From JAUSIF01 sp963711595 (lineage in GTDB: Bacteria; Pseudomonadota; Alphaproteobacteria; Rhizobiales; Xanthobacteraceae), in NCBI GenBank assembly GCA_963711595.1, contig CAVQER010000001.1:248001-312000 (forward strand): a stretch of DNA of 64,000 nucleotides, given 5' to 3'. Shown piece by piece: positions 1 through 8,499 of the stretch; the stretch's first letter is position 1; each line of letters opens with the position of its first letter. The notes under the pieces are model-generated. The model was given only the letters and a program-made list of their open reading frames with translations, did no database searches and was not told where the DNA came from. The translations under genes and the position numbers were made by a program.

Positions 1-345
1 CGCACGGCGGTCGGCGGCGATCGCGAGCCGCAGGTTGTCGAGCACGGTGTGAAACTCGAACACCGTTGGTTTCTGGAACTTGCGTCCGATACCGAGGTTG
101 GCGATCTCAGCCTCGTCGCGCTTCGTAAGGTCCACGTTTCCTTCGAAATAGACCTCACCCTTGTCGGGCCGCGTCTTGCCCGTGATCACGTCCATCATCG
201 TGGTTTTGCCGGCGCCGTTCGGGCCGATGATCGCGCGCATCTCGCCCGACCCGACCACGAGCGAGAGTTCGTTCAACGCGCGGAAGCCGTCGAAGCTGAC
301 GGTGACGCCATCGAGGTAAAGAAGTGCGCTGGTGAGACCGGCCAT
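1..345 (-). CDS. urtD: UrtD, urea ABC transporter ATP-binding protein (3' end outside window)
   Basis: Only the N-terminal 115 residues are present; the gene runs off the left edge. The translated start is an ABC ATPase of the branched-chain amino acid/urea class, with the Walker A motif GPNGAGKTT near residue 40, followed by MMDVITGKTRPDKG and a Q-loop segment (KFQKPTVFE) near residue 90. The phrase 'QKPTVFE' is typical of UrtD rather than LivG. It would couple ATP hydrolysis to urea import through UrtB/UrtC at the inner membrane. The start lies 4 bases after the urtC stop, so it belongs to the same transcript as urtABC. Confidence 0.93.
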   Translation of the reverse strand, partial: MAGLTSALLYLDGVTVSFDGFRALNELSLVVGSGEMRAIIGPNGAGKTTMMDVITGKTRPDKGEVYFEGNVDLTKRDEAEIANLGIGRKFQKPTVFEFHTVLDNLRLAIAADRRA

Positions 346-349
346 CGCG

Positions 350-1504
350 CTACTCCGCAGCCTGCTGTTCCGGCCGGCCCGTTAGCGGGGCTCCGCCGCG
401 ATCCCGCCGCCGCAACACTGCGAACCAATCCGAAAAGGTGCCCACGATGCCCTTGGGCAGAAACAAAGTCACGAAAATGAAAAGCGCACCGAGCGCGAAA
501 AGCCAGTACGGCGCGAATATTCCGGTCGTGAAGGCGGTCTTGGCGTAGTTCACGAGCACAGCACCAAGCGCCGCACCGACTAGCGTGCCGCGCCCGCCAA
601 CCGCAACCCAGATCACAATCTCGATCGAGTTACTCGGCGCGAACTCGCTCGGATTGATGATACCGACCTGCGGGACGTAGAGCGCTCCCGCGACGCCAGC
701 GAGGCAAGCGGACACGACGAAGGCGACGAGCTTGTAGTTCTCCACGCTGTATCCGAGGAAGCGGGCGCGTGATTCAGCGTCGCGGATCGCCACCAGCACC
801 TTGCCGAACTTCGACTTCACGAGCCACTGACAAATGAGAAACCCAACCGCGAGGGCGATCGCCGAGCAGGCGAACAGAGCCGTGCGCGTTGCCGGCGCCT
901 GCACATTGAAGCCGAGGATGTCCTTGAAATCGGTGAGACCGTTGTTGCCGCCGAAGCCGAAGTTGTTGCGGAAGAAGCCGAGCATCAACGCGAAGGTGAG
1001 TGCCTGCGTGATGATCGAGAGATATACGCCGGTGACGCGCGAGCGGAACGCGAACCAGCCGAAAACGAAGGCGAGCGCGCCCGGCACGAGTAGCACCATG
1101 AGCAGGGCGTACGGAAACCAGTGAAAGCCGTACCAAAAAACCGGTAGCTCCGGCCAGTTCAGGAACACCATGAAGTCGGGAAGAAGCGGATGTGCGTACA
1201 CGCCGCGATTTCCAACCTGGCGCATCAGGTACATGCCCATCGCGTAGCCGCCGAGCGCGAAGAACGCCCCATGGCCGAGCGAAAGAATTCCGGCGTAGCC
1301 CCAGATCAGATCGACTGAGATCGCGAGCAGCGCGTAACAGAGATACTTTCCGAACAACGGTACGACGTGGTTCGGAACGTGGAATGGAGAGCCCGGCGGA
1401 ACGAGCAGGTTCAGGACCGGCACGAGCACGGCGAGGCCGAGCACGATCACGAGGAAGATCGTGGCGCGCCCGTCGAGCATGCTGAGGATGAGTGGACGCC
1501 TCAT
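350..1504 (-). CDS. urtC: UrtC, urea ABC transporter permease
   Basis: A 384-residue hydrophobic permease of the LivM/UrtC family with about nine membrane segments. Visible family landmarks are GYAGILSLGHGAFFALGGYA near residue 70 and a C-terminal SNSIEIVIWVAVGGRGTL loop, the cytoplasmic loop that contacts the ATPase. The reading frame stays open far upstream, but the start chosen is the ATG whose last bases form ATGA with the urtB stop, a normal translational-coupling arrangement. With UrtB it forms the transmembrane channel for urea (or short-chain amides) delivered by UrtA. Length is normal for the family. Confidence 0.95.
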   Translation of the reverse strand: MRRPLILSMLDGRATIFLVIVLGLAVLVPVLNLLVPPGSPFHVPNHVVPLFGKYLCYALLAISVDLIWGYAGILSLGHGAFFALGGYAMGMYLMRQVGNRGVYAHPLLPDFMVFLNWPELPVFWYGFHWFPYALLMVLLVPGALAFVFGWFAFRSRVTGVYLSIITQALTFALMLGFFRNNFGFGGNNGLTDFKDILGFNVQAPATRTALFACSAIALAVGFLICQWLVKSKFGKVLVAIRDAESRARFLGYSVENYKLVAFVVSACLAGVAGALYVPQVGIINPSEFAPSNSIEIVIWVAVGGRGTLVGAALGAVLVNYAKTAFTTGIFAPYWLFALGALFIFVTLFLPKGIVGTFSDWFAVLRRRDRGGAPLTGRPEQQAAE

Positions 1505-3111
1505 GCCTCGACCGCCCTGCCCTTGAGCGCGAACAACCCGCGCGGACGCTTCTGGATGAAGAGGATGATGAGGACGAGCAGCACGATTTTCCCGAGCACC
1601 GCTCCGGCGTACGGCTCGAGCAGCTTGTTCGCGATACCGAGCGTCAAGGCGCCGACGAGCGTGCCAAACAGATTGCCGACACCGCCGAATACGACAACGA
1701 GGAAGCTGTCGATGATGTACCCCTGCCCGAGGTTCGGCGAGACGTTGTCGATCTGCGAAAGCGCGACACCGGCCATACCGGCGATGCCGGAGCCAAGGCC
1801 GAAGGTCAGCGCGTCGATCCGGCTCGTGCGAATGCCCATCGATGCCGCCATCGGACGGTTTTGCGTGACCGCGCGCATCTCGAGGCCGAAGCGGGTGAAG
1901 CGCAGCACGAACAGGAGCGCCGCGAACACGAGCAGCGAGAACACGAAAATGTAGAGGCGGTTGTAGGTGATCGAGAGCTGGCCAAGCTCGAACGAGCCGG
2001 CCATCCAGGATGGCGAGCCCACCTCGCGATTGGTCGGACCGAATATCGTGCGAACGGCTTGTTGCAGGATGAGAGACAGACCCCATGTCGCGAGCAGGGT
2101 CTCGAGCGGACGGCCGTAAAGGAATCGGATGATGCCGCGTTCGATCGCCACGCCGACCCCGCCTGACACCAGAAATGCCAACGGCACCGCGATCGCAAGC
2201 GACCAGCCGAAAAGCTCCGGATTGTTCACCCGGATCCATTCCTGGACCACGAAGGTGACGTACGCGCCGAGCATCACCATCTCGCCGTGCGCCATGTTGA
2301 TCACGCCCATCACGCCGAAGGTGATGGCGAGACCGATCGCTGCGAGTAGTAAGACCGAACCGAGGGAGAGCCCGTACACAATGTTCTGTCCCGCGGCCCA
2401 TGCCACGAGATCGCGCTCGATCGTCCCGATCGCGTTCGTTGCCGCTTCTTGAAGGGCAGGCGGTGAATCGACCGGGAGCGAGCGCAATAGCCCGATCGCT
2501 TCCTGATCGCCGCGCGAGACAATGGTTGCTACCGCGGCGATGCGGTCGGCCGGGGGCGCGTCGGCCTTGAAAAATAAAATGGCGGCGCGCGCCTGCTCCA
2601 GGGCTCGCCTCACTCTCGAATCGGTCTCCTTGCCGAGCGCTTCGTTGACCGTTTCGAGCACGGCGGCATCGCGAGAACGAAAGACCGCGGCCGCCGCGCC
2701 GTATCGCCTCTCAGGATCGGGCGCGAGCAAGGTGAGCGAGCCGAGTGCTGCCTGAATGGCGCGTCGCACCCGGTTATTGACGCGAACAACGGTCAAATCG
2801 GCGGGCACGTTGGCGGCCGCTTCTCCGCTCGCGGGATCGAGCAGCTTTCCGTCTTTGTCCTTGAGGAACGCCGCCTTGGTACCGGCGTGAACCAACAAAC
2901 GACCGTCAGCCAGGGCCTCGACGATCGCCTGCGCGTTCGGGTGCCCGCTCGCCGCTATTTCTCCGACAGCCGTGTCGGTCTCGGCGTAGCTATCAGCGGC
3001 AAATCGAGCAAGCGCCTCTTCGAAGCCGGCGGCGCGCAGGGGTGCTGTACTGAAAAGCACCGCGACCAAGCAGGCGAGCAGGCGAAGCAAGAGCGCGGTG
3101 CGGTTTCGCAT
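1501..3111 (-). CDS. urtB: UrtB, urea ABC transporter permease with N-terminal extracytoplasmic domain
   Basis: A 536-residue protein with a signal-like leader (MRNRTALLLRLLACLVAVLF), an N-terminal alanine-rich extracytoplasmic segment to about residue 230, then a LivH-type permease with the landmark GVINMAHGEMVMLGAY. The N-terminal extension distinguishes UrtB from LivH and is usual for the family. The ATG at 3111 is preferred; a TTG six codons upstream (3129) is an alternative, and neither has a strong ribosome binding site. It overlaps the urtC start by 4 bases and follows urtA after a 92-base gap holding a strong hairpin. Confidence 0.95.
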   Translation of the reverse strand: MRNRTALLLRLLACLVAVLFSTAPLRAAGFEEALARFAADSYAETDTAVGEIAASGHPNAQAIVEALADGRLLVHAGTKAAFLKDKDGKLLDPASGEAAANVPADLTVVRVNNRVRRAIQAALGSLTLLAPDPERRYGAAAAVFRSRDAAVLETVNEALGKETDSRVRRALEQARAAILFFKADAPPADRIAAVATIVSRGDQEAIGLLRSLPVDSPPALQEAATNAIGTIERDLVAWAAGQNIVYGLSLGSVLLLAAIGLAITFGVMGVINMAHGEMVMLGAYVTFVVQEWIRVNNPELFGWSLAIAVPLAFLVSGGVGVAIERGIIRFLYGRPLETLLATWGLSLILQQAVRTIFGPTNREVGSPSWMAGSFELGQLSITYNRLYIFVFSLLVFAALLFVLRFTRFGLEMRAVTQNRPMAASMGIRTSRIDALTFGLGSGIAGMAGVALSQIDNVSPNLGQGYIIDSFLVVVFGGVGNLFGTLVGALTLGIANKLLEPYAGAVLGKIVLLVLIILFIQKRPRGLFALKGRAVEA

Positions 3112-3141
3112 CGAGTTTCGACTTCGCAATCTATTGTCAGA

Positions 3142-3169
3142 CCGGGCGGGAAGCTGCCTTCCCGCCCGG
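3142..3169. repeat. Strong hairpin between urtA and urtB
   Basis: Two perfect 12-base arms (CCGGGCGGGAAG and its complement) enclose a 4-base loop. In the direction of transcription (minus) no T-run follows, so this is not a classic Rho-independent terminator. The position just after the binding-protein gene suggests an RNA-stabilising or partial-attenuation hairpin that keeps UrtA more abundant than the permeases; that role is inferred. Confidence 0.7.
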
Positions 3170-3203
3170 CCGGTTCAGAGCAACCGATACGGCGAAGTAC
3201 GGC

Positions 3204-4502
3204 TCAGGAGCCCCCGCACTTCTTGGTGACCTTATTGTAGTTGCCGCACTTCAGATCCTTCCAGTCGGCAACCAGGTCCTTCGATCCCTCAAGATACGGC
3301 GACCAGGCCGCGCCGGGAACGAGTTCGTCGGTTTTCCACACAACATCGAACTGCCCGTCGCCTTTGATTTCACCGATGAACACGGGCTTGGTGATGTGGT
3401 GGTTCGGCAGCATTTCCGAGACGCCACCGGTCAGGTTCGGCACCTTCACGCCGATGACCGCGTCGATGACCTTGTCCGGATCGGTGGTGCCGGCCTTCTT
3501 CACGGCCTCCACCCACATCTTGAAGCCGATTACGTGAGCTTCCATCGGATCATTGGTGACGCGCTTCGGATCCTTGATGAAGGTCTTCCACTTGGAGATG
3601 AACTCGGCGTTGCTCGTGTCCTTGATCGACTGGAAGTAATTCCAGGCCGCAAGGTGTCCGAGCAAGGGCTTCGTGTCGAGACCGGCGAGTTCTTCTTCGC
3701 CGACCGAGAACGCGACGACCGGAATGTCGGTCGCCTTGATGCCTTGGTTGCCGAGCTCCTTGTAAAACGGAACGTTCGCGTCGCCGTTGATCGTCGATAC
3801 GACCGCCGTCTTCTTGCCGGCCGAACCGAACTTCTTGATCTCGGAGACGATCGTCTGCCAATCGGAGTGTCCGAACGGCGTGTAATTGATCATGATGTCG
3901 CCGGCCGCGACGCCCTTCGCCTTCAGATAGGCCTCGAGGATCTTGTTCGTGGTGCGCGGATACACATAGTCGGTGCCTGCGAGCACCCAGCGTTGCACCT
4001 TCTCGTCCTTCATCAGATAGTCGACGGCGGGGATCGCCTGCTGGTTCGGCGCGGCGCCCGTGTAGAACACGTTGCGCTCGCTCTCCTCGCCCTCGTACTG
4101 CACCGGATAGAACAGGATCGAGTTCAGCTCCTTGAACACCGGCAGCACGGACTTGCGCGATACCGAAGTCCAGCAGCCAAACACGGCCGAGACTTTTTCC
4201 TTGGTAATGAGCTCACGCGCCTTTTCCGCGAAGAGCGGCCAGTTCGACGCCGGATCGACGACGACCGGCTCAAGCTTCTTGCCGAGCAATCCGCCCTGCT
4301 TGTTCTGGTCATCGATCAGCATGAGCATGACGTCTTTCAGCGTGGTCTCGCTGATCGCCATGGTGCCGGAGAGCGAATGCAGAATGCCGACTTTGATGGT
4401 TTCCTGGGCGGCGGCCGGCGCCGCCGACAAGGCGAGCGCCACCGCACCTGCGCCCAGTAATTTGCGAATGGCGGGGCCCCCCGCCGACGAAAATAGGCTC
4501 AT
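3204..4502 (-). CDS. urtA: UrtA, urea ABC transporter substrate-binding protein
   Basis: A 432-residue periplasmic binding protein of the Leu/Ile/Val-binding (type I) fold. A Sec leader with the site APAAAQ-ET is followed by KVGILHSLSGTMAISE, the canonical UrtA start, and later by VFGCWTSVSRKSVLPVF and NSILFYPVQYEGEE, which are UrtA signatures. The frame is open further upstream, but the ATG at 4502 has a GGAG ribosome site 8 bases before it and gives a normal signal peptide. It binds urea in the periplasm for UrtBCDE. First gene of the operon, directly behind a sigma-54 promoter. Confidence 0.96.
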   Translation of the reverse strand: MSLFSSAGGPAIRKLLGAGAVALALSAAPAAAQETIKVGILHSLSGTMAISETTLKDVMLMLIDDQNKQGGLLGKKLEPVVVDPASNWPLFAEKARELITKEKVSAVFGCWTSVSRKSVLPVFKELNSILFYPVQYEGEESERNVFYTGAAPNQQAIPAVDYLMKDEKVQRWVLAGTDYVYPRTTNKILEAYLKAKGVAAGDIMINYTPFGHSDWQTIVSEIKKFGSAGKKTAVVSTINGDANVPFYKELGNQGIKATDIPVVAFSVGEEELAGLDTKPLLGHLAAWNYFQSIKDTSNAEFISKWKTFIKDPKRVTNDPMEAHVIGFKMWVEAVKKAGTTDPDKVIDAVIGVKVPNLTGGVSEMLPNHHITKPVFIGEIKGDGQFDVVWKTDELVPGAAWSPYLEGSKDLVADWKDLKCGNYNKVTKKCGGS

Positions 4503-4559
4503 TTGGAATTCTCCCTGCAGGCCAAGACACGCGGTGTCCCCGCGCGCTGCAGTGCGTGT

Positions 4560-4576
4560 TGCAACGCACGTGCCAA
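4560..4576 (-). promoter_or_regulatory. Sigma-54 (-24/-12) promoter of urtA
   Basis: On the minus strand the sequence reads TTGGCACGTGCGTTGCA. It matches the RpoN consensus YTGGCACG-N4-TTGCW at every fixed position, with exactly 10 bases between the -24 GG and the -12 GC. The predicted start point falls near 4549, about 47 bases before the urtA start codon. Urea transporters are known to be nitrogen-regulated through NtrC and sigma-54 in many proteobacteria. I see no clear NtrC site upstream; an imperfect dyad at 4642-4664 (GGCTGCCC-N7-GGGCTGCC) lies at an enhancer-like distance. Confidence 0.85.
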
Positions 4577-4705
4577 CGGTATTTGGCCCGAAGAACTGGG
4601 TTATCTGGGGCCATTGATGAAAATGTGAGCAGTCCGCGAAAGGCTGCCCAGAAAACGGGCTGCCGCTCAGAAAGAACTCAGGCCGCCGTTCGGGGTTGAG
4701 GCTGC

Positions 4706-5584
4706 ATGCGACCTCCCGCAGCCAATTTCCTGGCAGCCGCGCTCGTCGCCCTGTGGATCGCACCAGGAAACGCCGAAGAACAGAATCCAGATGCGGCCGA
4801 GGCGAAGACCGAGGTTGTCGACATTTGCGAGACGCTCGAGCGTGCGGCGCGCGAGAACGGGCTGCCTGTGCCCTTCTTCACGCGCCTCATCTGGCAGGAG
4901 AGCCGGTTCAATGCGGCCGCAGTGAGTCCGAAAGGAGCGCGCGGAATCGCGCAGTTCATGCTTGGTACTGCGAGCATGCGCGGGTTGATCGATCCGTTCG
5001 AGCCAATCGCATCGCTCGTGAAGTCCGCCGAGTACTTGCGCGAACTCAGCGTGCAGTTCGGAAACCTCGGACTTGCCGCCGCGGCCTACAACGCAGGCGA
5101 GCGGCGGGTGTCCGACTGGCTTGCCGGTCGCGGCGGCATGCCACGCGAGACACGCGACTACGTGAGGATCATCACCGGGCATCCGGTCGAAGCGTGGGCG
5201 GCGCACGAGCCAACAGAGGCTACCCGCTCCGCCGCCCCGCCTGGTATTCGCTGCGCCGCGATTGCCGGACGCTTCGTCGCCGCACCGATACAGCGCCAAG
5301 AATTGAAAGGCGCCTGGGGACCTTGGGGCGTGCAGGTGGCCGGGCACTGGTCGTCGGCCAAGGCACAGGCTCTGTATGCGGCGGTCCACCAGAAATTCCC
5401 GAACGTGATGGTACAGCGCGAACCGATGCTCGTCACCGAACGCGGACGCGGCATGGCCAGCCGCACCGCCGCGCGGGTGCCCGCGCAGACGCGCGAGGAA
5501 GCGAACGCACTTTGCGCGAAGCTGCAAAGTGCCGGCGGAAGCTGCGTGGTGGTGAAGAGCCCGGGCGCGACCGCGAGCCGCTAG
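4706..5584 (+). CDS. Secreted lytic transglycosylase, SLT domain plus SPOR-like tail (paralog 1 of 3)
   Basis: A 292-residue protein with a Sec signal peptide ending near IAPGNA, then a soluble lytic transglycosylase domain at about residues 40-170. Motifs seen are LIWQESRF (catalytic Glu), GARGIAQFM and NLGLAAAAYNAG. It would cleave peptidoglycan between MurNAc and GlcNAc, forming 1,6-anhydroMurNAc ends. The C-terminal ~100 residues (GVQVAGHWSSAKAQ ... ALCAKLQSAGGSC) resemble a SPOR-type peptidoglycan-binding repeat; this is a weaker call. The start has a GAGG ribosome site. It diverges from urtA and shares the motif TRDYVRIITG with the two paralogs downstream. Confidence 0.88.
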   Translation: MRPPAANFLAAALVALWIAPGNAEEQNPDAAEAKTEVVDICETLERAARENGLPVPFFTRLIWQESRFNAAAVSPKGARGIAQFMLGTASMRGLIDPFEPIASLVKSAEYLRELSVQFGNLGLAAAAYNAGERRVSDWLAGRGGMPRETRDYVRIITGHPVEAWAAHEPTEATRSAAPPGIRCAAIAGRFVAAPIQRQELKGAWGPWGVQVAGHWSSAKAQALYAAVHQKFPNVMVQREPMLVTERGRGMASRTAARVPAQTREEANALCAKLQSAGGSCVVVKSPGATASR

Positions 5585-5585
5585 C

Positions 5586-6155
5586 TCACGCCACGAGGAA
5601 CAGAAATCCCGTTGCGCCAACCACGGCCGCGCCCGCTCGAGTCGGAGCGCCTTTCATCAAGAGCGCAAGACCGATCCCGCCGACGTGGATCAACCCCGTG
5701 GCCACCATGAAACCCGCCATGTAAGCGGTCATCCCGGCGTCATCGGGCAGTTCCGCGCCGTGCGCGTGGCCGTGAAAAACCGCACAAACTCCGACCAGAA
5801 GTATGGCGAGCACCGCAGGCATATTCAGCGCAAGTGCCACCGGCAATGCGATCACAACGATGGACAGCGCGATCGCAAATTCCACGCCCGGCAGGTCGAT
5901 CGCGGCGGATCCCAGTGCTGCGCCACCAATCATCATCACCACGAATGCGACGGGGACGAGCCAGAGCGCGCGTCCTCCAAGCTGTGCGGCGAGCAAGCCA
6001 ACGGCGAACATCGCGAGCAGATGATCCAATCCGCCCAACGGATGAAGAAAGCCGGACGAGAAGCTGAAGAGGGCATTCGCGCCGGTATGTGCGTACGCCG
6101 GTGTGGCGGCAGACAGTGCAGCGAGTACGCCTGCCGGCAAGATTTTCGATCGCAT
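5586..6155 (-). CDS. HupE/UreJ family nickel/cobalt permease
   Basis: A 189-residue membrane protein with a cleavable-looking leader (ATPAYAHTG) and about six further membrane helices. The family signature HPLGGLDHLLAM is near residue 40 and a second histidine-rich patch, FHGHAHGAE, near residue 130. HupE/UreJ proteins move nickel (some cobalt) and are found with urease or hydrogenase genes. Here the neighbour is the urea transporter operon, so a role supplying nickel to urease is likely but inferred. The start at 6155 has a GAGGGG ribosome site; the longer frame upstream is not needed. It lies antisense inside a run of three transglycosylase genes. Confidence 0.9.
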   Translation of the reverse strand: MRSKILPAGVLAALSAATPAYAHTGANALFSFSSGFLHPLGGLDHLLAMFAVGLLAAQLGGRALWLVPVAFVVMMIGGAALGSAAIDLPGVEFAIALSIVVIALPVALALNMPAVLAILLVGVCAVFHGHAHGAELPDDAGMTAYMAGFMVATGLIHVGGIGLALLMKGAPTRAGAAVVGATGFLFLVA

Positions 6156-6357
6156 TGGAAACCCCTCAGCCGAGACATATTGCGAATTTTTCGGCTGCGA
6201 TTGCAACATGCAACGGGCTTGCCAATCTGTCGACGCCCCACGGCCTCATTGATGCCCTGAAAATTCGGACAAAGGGAACCGCGAGGCGATGTAAGCCGTC
6301 GGTCTGGTTTTGCGTACGCGGGTCCCAGCCTGACGGGAAGTTTTGGGGGTCGAGGTC

Positions 6358-7152
6358 ATGTGGCGTCCCTTCGCGGCGGGACTCTTCTGCGCCTATTTCA
6401 CCTTCGTCGGACTTCCCCTGTTCTTCGACTTCATCGGCGCAACGTCCAAGCGGCCGCAGGCTGCTGCCCCCGTCGCACACATCCGACCGCAGATCCATGG
6501 ACACGTTCGGCCGGCATCGCGACAGCTGCCGCTCGCCGCCCTTGCCGCGGCTGAGGTCGTCCCCCTTCGCCACACGGCATCGCGCGTCGATACGAAGAGC
6601 CTGGTTCGCGCATTCGATCCGGAAATCTATCGGGGCGGACGTATCGGCGGACCGTTGTCGGTGGACGAGATCTGCGAAGTCGTCGAGGAAGTGGCGGCCG
6701 AACACAACATCTCGGCGCCGCTGTTCGCTCGGTTGATCTGGCAAGAAAGCAGATTCAGGAACGAAACCGTCAGCCGCGCGGGGGCGCAAGGAATGGCGCA
6801 GTTCATGCCCGCAACGGCGGCCGAGCGAGGGCTCGACGATCCGTTCGATCCACTCGAAGCCCTGCCCGCGTCGGCACACTTCCTGCGTCAACTGACCGAT
6901 CGCTTCGGGAATTTCGGACTCGCTGCAGCGGCATACAACGGCGGGCCGCAGCGCGTGAGCGACTGGCTCGCCGGCCGCGGCAGACTGCCGCAAGAAACGC
7001 GCGACTACGTCCGCCGGATCACGGGGCGCGAGGCGGACTACTGGGCGAAGGCACGGCGCGCGAACCTGCGACCGGAGTACTCAGTGAAGCACCTTTGTGC
7101 GTTAACACTAATCCGCGCGGCGACGGAAAACGCTCCGCAGAATCAGCGGTAG
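6358..7152 (+). CDS. Lytic transglycosylase, SLT domain without SPOR tail (paralog 2 of 3)
   Basis: A 264-residue protein with an N-terminal hydrophobic segment (residues ~5-25, more anchor than cleaved leader), a spacer of about 80 residues, then an SLT domain with LIWQESRF, GAQGMAQFMPATA and GNFGLAAAAYNGG. The domain is closest in wording to its two neighbours, including DYVRRITGRE. The C-terminal SPOR-like extension of paralogs 1 and 3 is missing; the protein ends about 30 residues after the catalytic domain. The ATG at 6358 is preferred over a TTG five codons upstream. Probably anchored in the inner membrane facing the periplasm. Confidence 0.87.
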   Translation: MWRPFAAGLFCAYFTFVGLPLFFDFIGATSKRPQAAAPVAHIRPQIHGHVRPASRQLPLAALAAAEVVPLRHTASRVDTKSLVRAFDPEIYRGGRIGGPLSVDEICEVVEEVAAEHNISAPLFARLIWQESRFRNETVSRAGAQGMAQFMPATAAERGLDDPFDPLEALPASAHFLRQLTDRFGNFGLAAAAYNGGPQRVSDWLAGRGRLPQETRDYVRRITGREADYWAKARRANLRPEYSVKHLCALTLIRAATENAPQNQR

Positions 7153-7337
7153 CGCGACGCCGGCTCATCGAAATTGAATCAAGTTCCCGGCGGAACCCTC
7201 AGAGTTCCTTCGCCATGCCTCATTCACGCCAAGAACTTTTTGGCTTTAGCGCGCACGGGGTGACGACCTGACGGTTTGGATTTGCGCAGCCACGCGTGGC
7301 GGGGGCGCGTCCAAGCGGGGAAATTCGGGGTCTTTGC

Positions 7338-8471
7338 ATGCTGCGTCGCCTCGCGACTGCGCTCGTTTGCGCACTTTTGATCTTTCTCGTTCACCAATCC
7401 ACTCCACACTCGAAGCCGGCACCGTCGATGGAATTCGCGGGGCTCGCGGCTGGGCGGGAAAATCTTCCCGCTGTTGTGCCGAACGACAAACGGCCGACCG
7501 AACCGCGGACACAGGAGAAGGACGCTGTTCCTTCCTACAACGCTTCGGCTTCGACGTACGGTTCTTCGGTCGAGGCGGCGATCGGAAAGGAATCCGACGC
7601 GAAGCTGGATCTGGACAGGAAGCAAAATGTTGCGCCGCCGGAATCACAGCAAGGCAAACACGTCTCGCGCGAAGCGATCTGTAAGGTATTGAGCGACGCA
7701 GCCGCGGAGAACGATCTTCCGACGCCGCTGTTCAAACGTCTGATCTGGCAGGAAAGCCGTTTTCGTTCCGACGTCGTAAGTCCGGTTGGAGCCAGAGGCA
7801 TCGCGCAATTCATGCCGGGGACAGCAGCTGAACGCGGTCTCAAGAATCCGTTCGATCCGTTCCAAGCGCTGCCGGCGTCGGCTGCGTTTCTGCGCGACCT
7901 CGTCGGGCAATTCGGCAATTTCGGCCTCGCGGCTGCTGCGTACAACGGTGGTCCCGGTCGCGTCAGCCGTTGGCTTGAGGGCAAGGGCGGCCTCCCCAAG
8001 GAAACACGCGACTACGTCGTTCAAATCACCGGGCGGCCCGCGGAGCATTGGGCGGAAGGGTCGGTGCGAGCCCAACCCCATCCGGAAGCAGTCGATGTCA
8101 AGGATTGCGAGGTCCGGCCGCTTCAGGCCGCGATTGCGGAAGCGCGGAAATCCGAGCGTGCCGCAACGGCTCGCCGTGAGCCTGAGCCCGTGAACATCGT
8201 GCAGCATGTCGCCGCAACCTGGATCGCCTTGCTCACGGGCAACTGGTCGCAGCAGAGGGCCTACACGGTGTACGCCAGCCTCCAGAAGAAATACCCGAAA
8301 GTGCTCGGCCGACGCTCGGCGACCGTTCGAGTGGCGAAGGCCTCCGGGAAGCGCTCTACGCCCAAGACCCTCGTGCGCCTCATGGCGGAGTCCCGCGCGG
8401 AGGCAGAACAACTCTGTAGCCGGTTGCGGGAAGCAGGTGGCAGCTGCACGGTACAGCGTGATCCCACGTAG
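7338..8471 (+). CDS. Secreted lytic transglycosylase, SLT domain plus SPOR-like tail (paralog 3 of 3)
   Basis: A 377-residue protein with an N-terminal hydrophobic segment (MLRRLATALVCALLIFLV), a low-complexity linker to about residue 115, an SLT domain (LIWQESRF, GARGIAQFMPGTA, GNFGLAAAAYNGG) and a C-terminal region with WIALLTGNWSQQRAY and LCSRLREAGGSC that parallels the tail of paralog 1 and looks SPOR-like. The paired wording of both tails supports recent duplication of the whole gene. The ATG at 7338 with GGGG upstream is chosen over an upstream in-frame start because it begins the hydrophobic leader. It ends 28 bases from the convergent RTX protease gene. Confidence 0.87.
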   Translation: MLRRLATALVCALLIFLVHQSTPHSKPAPSMEFAGLAAGRENLPAVVPNDKRPTEPRTQEKDAVPSYNASASTYGSSVEAAIGKESDAKLDLDRKQNVAPPESQQGKHVSREAICKVLSDAAAENDLPTPLFKRLIWQESRFRSDVVSPVGARGIAQFMPGTAAERGLKNPFDPFQALPASAAFLRDLVGQFGNFGLAAAAYNGGPGRVSRWLEGKGGLPKETRDYVVQITGRPAEHWAEGSVRAQPHPEAVDVKDCEVRPLQAAIAEARKSERAATARREPEPVNIVQHVAATWIALLTGNWSQQRAYTVYASLQKKYPKVLGRRSATVRVAKASGKRSTPKTLVRLMAESRAEAEQLCSRLREAGGSCTVQRDPT

Positions 8472-8499
8472 CCGGGAGTTCTGACAGGATCGAACCGAG

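Noticed and set aside
4696..5724. Long open frames in other phases over the first transglycosylase, up to 342 residues.
   Set aside because: They are arginine-rich shadows of high-GC coding sequence with no domain; the SLT frame fully explains the region.
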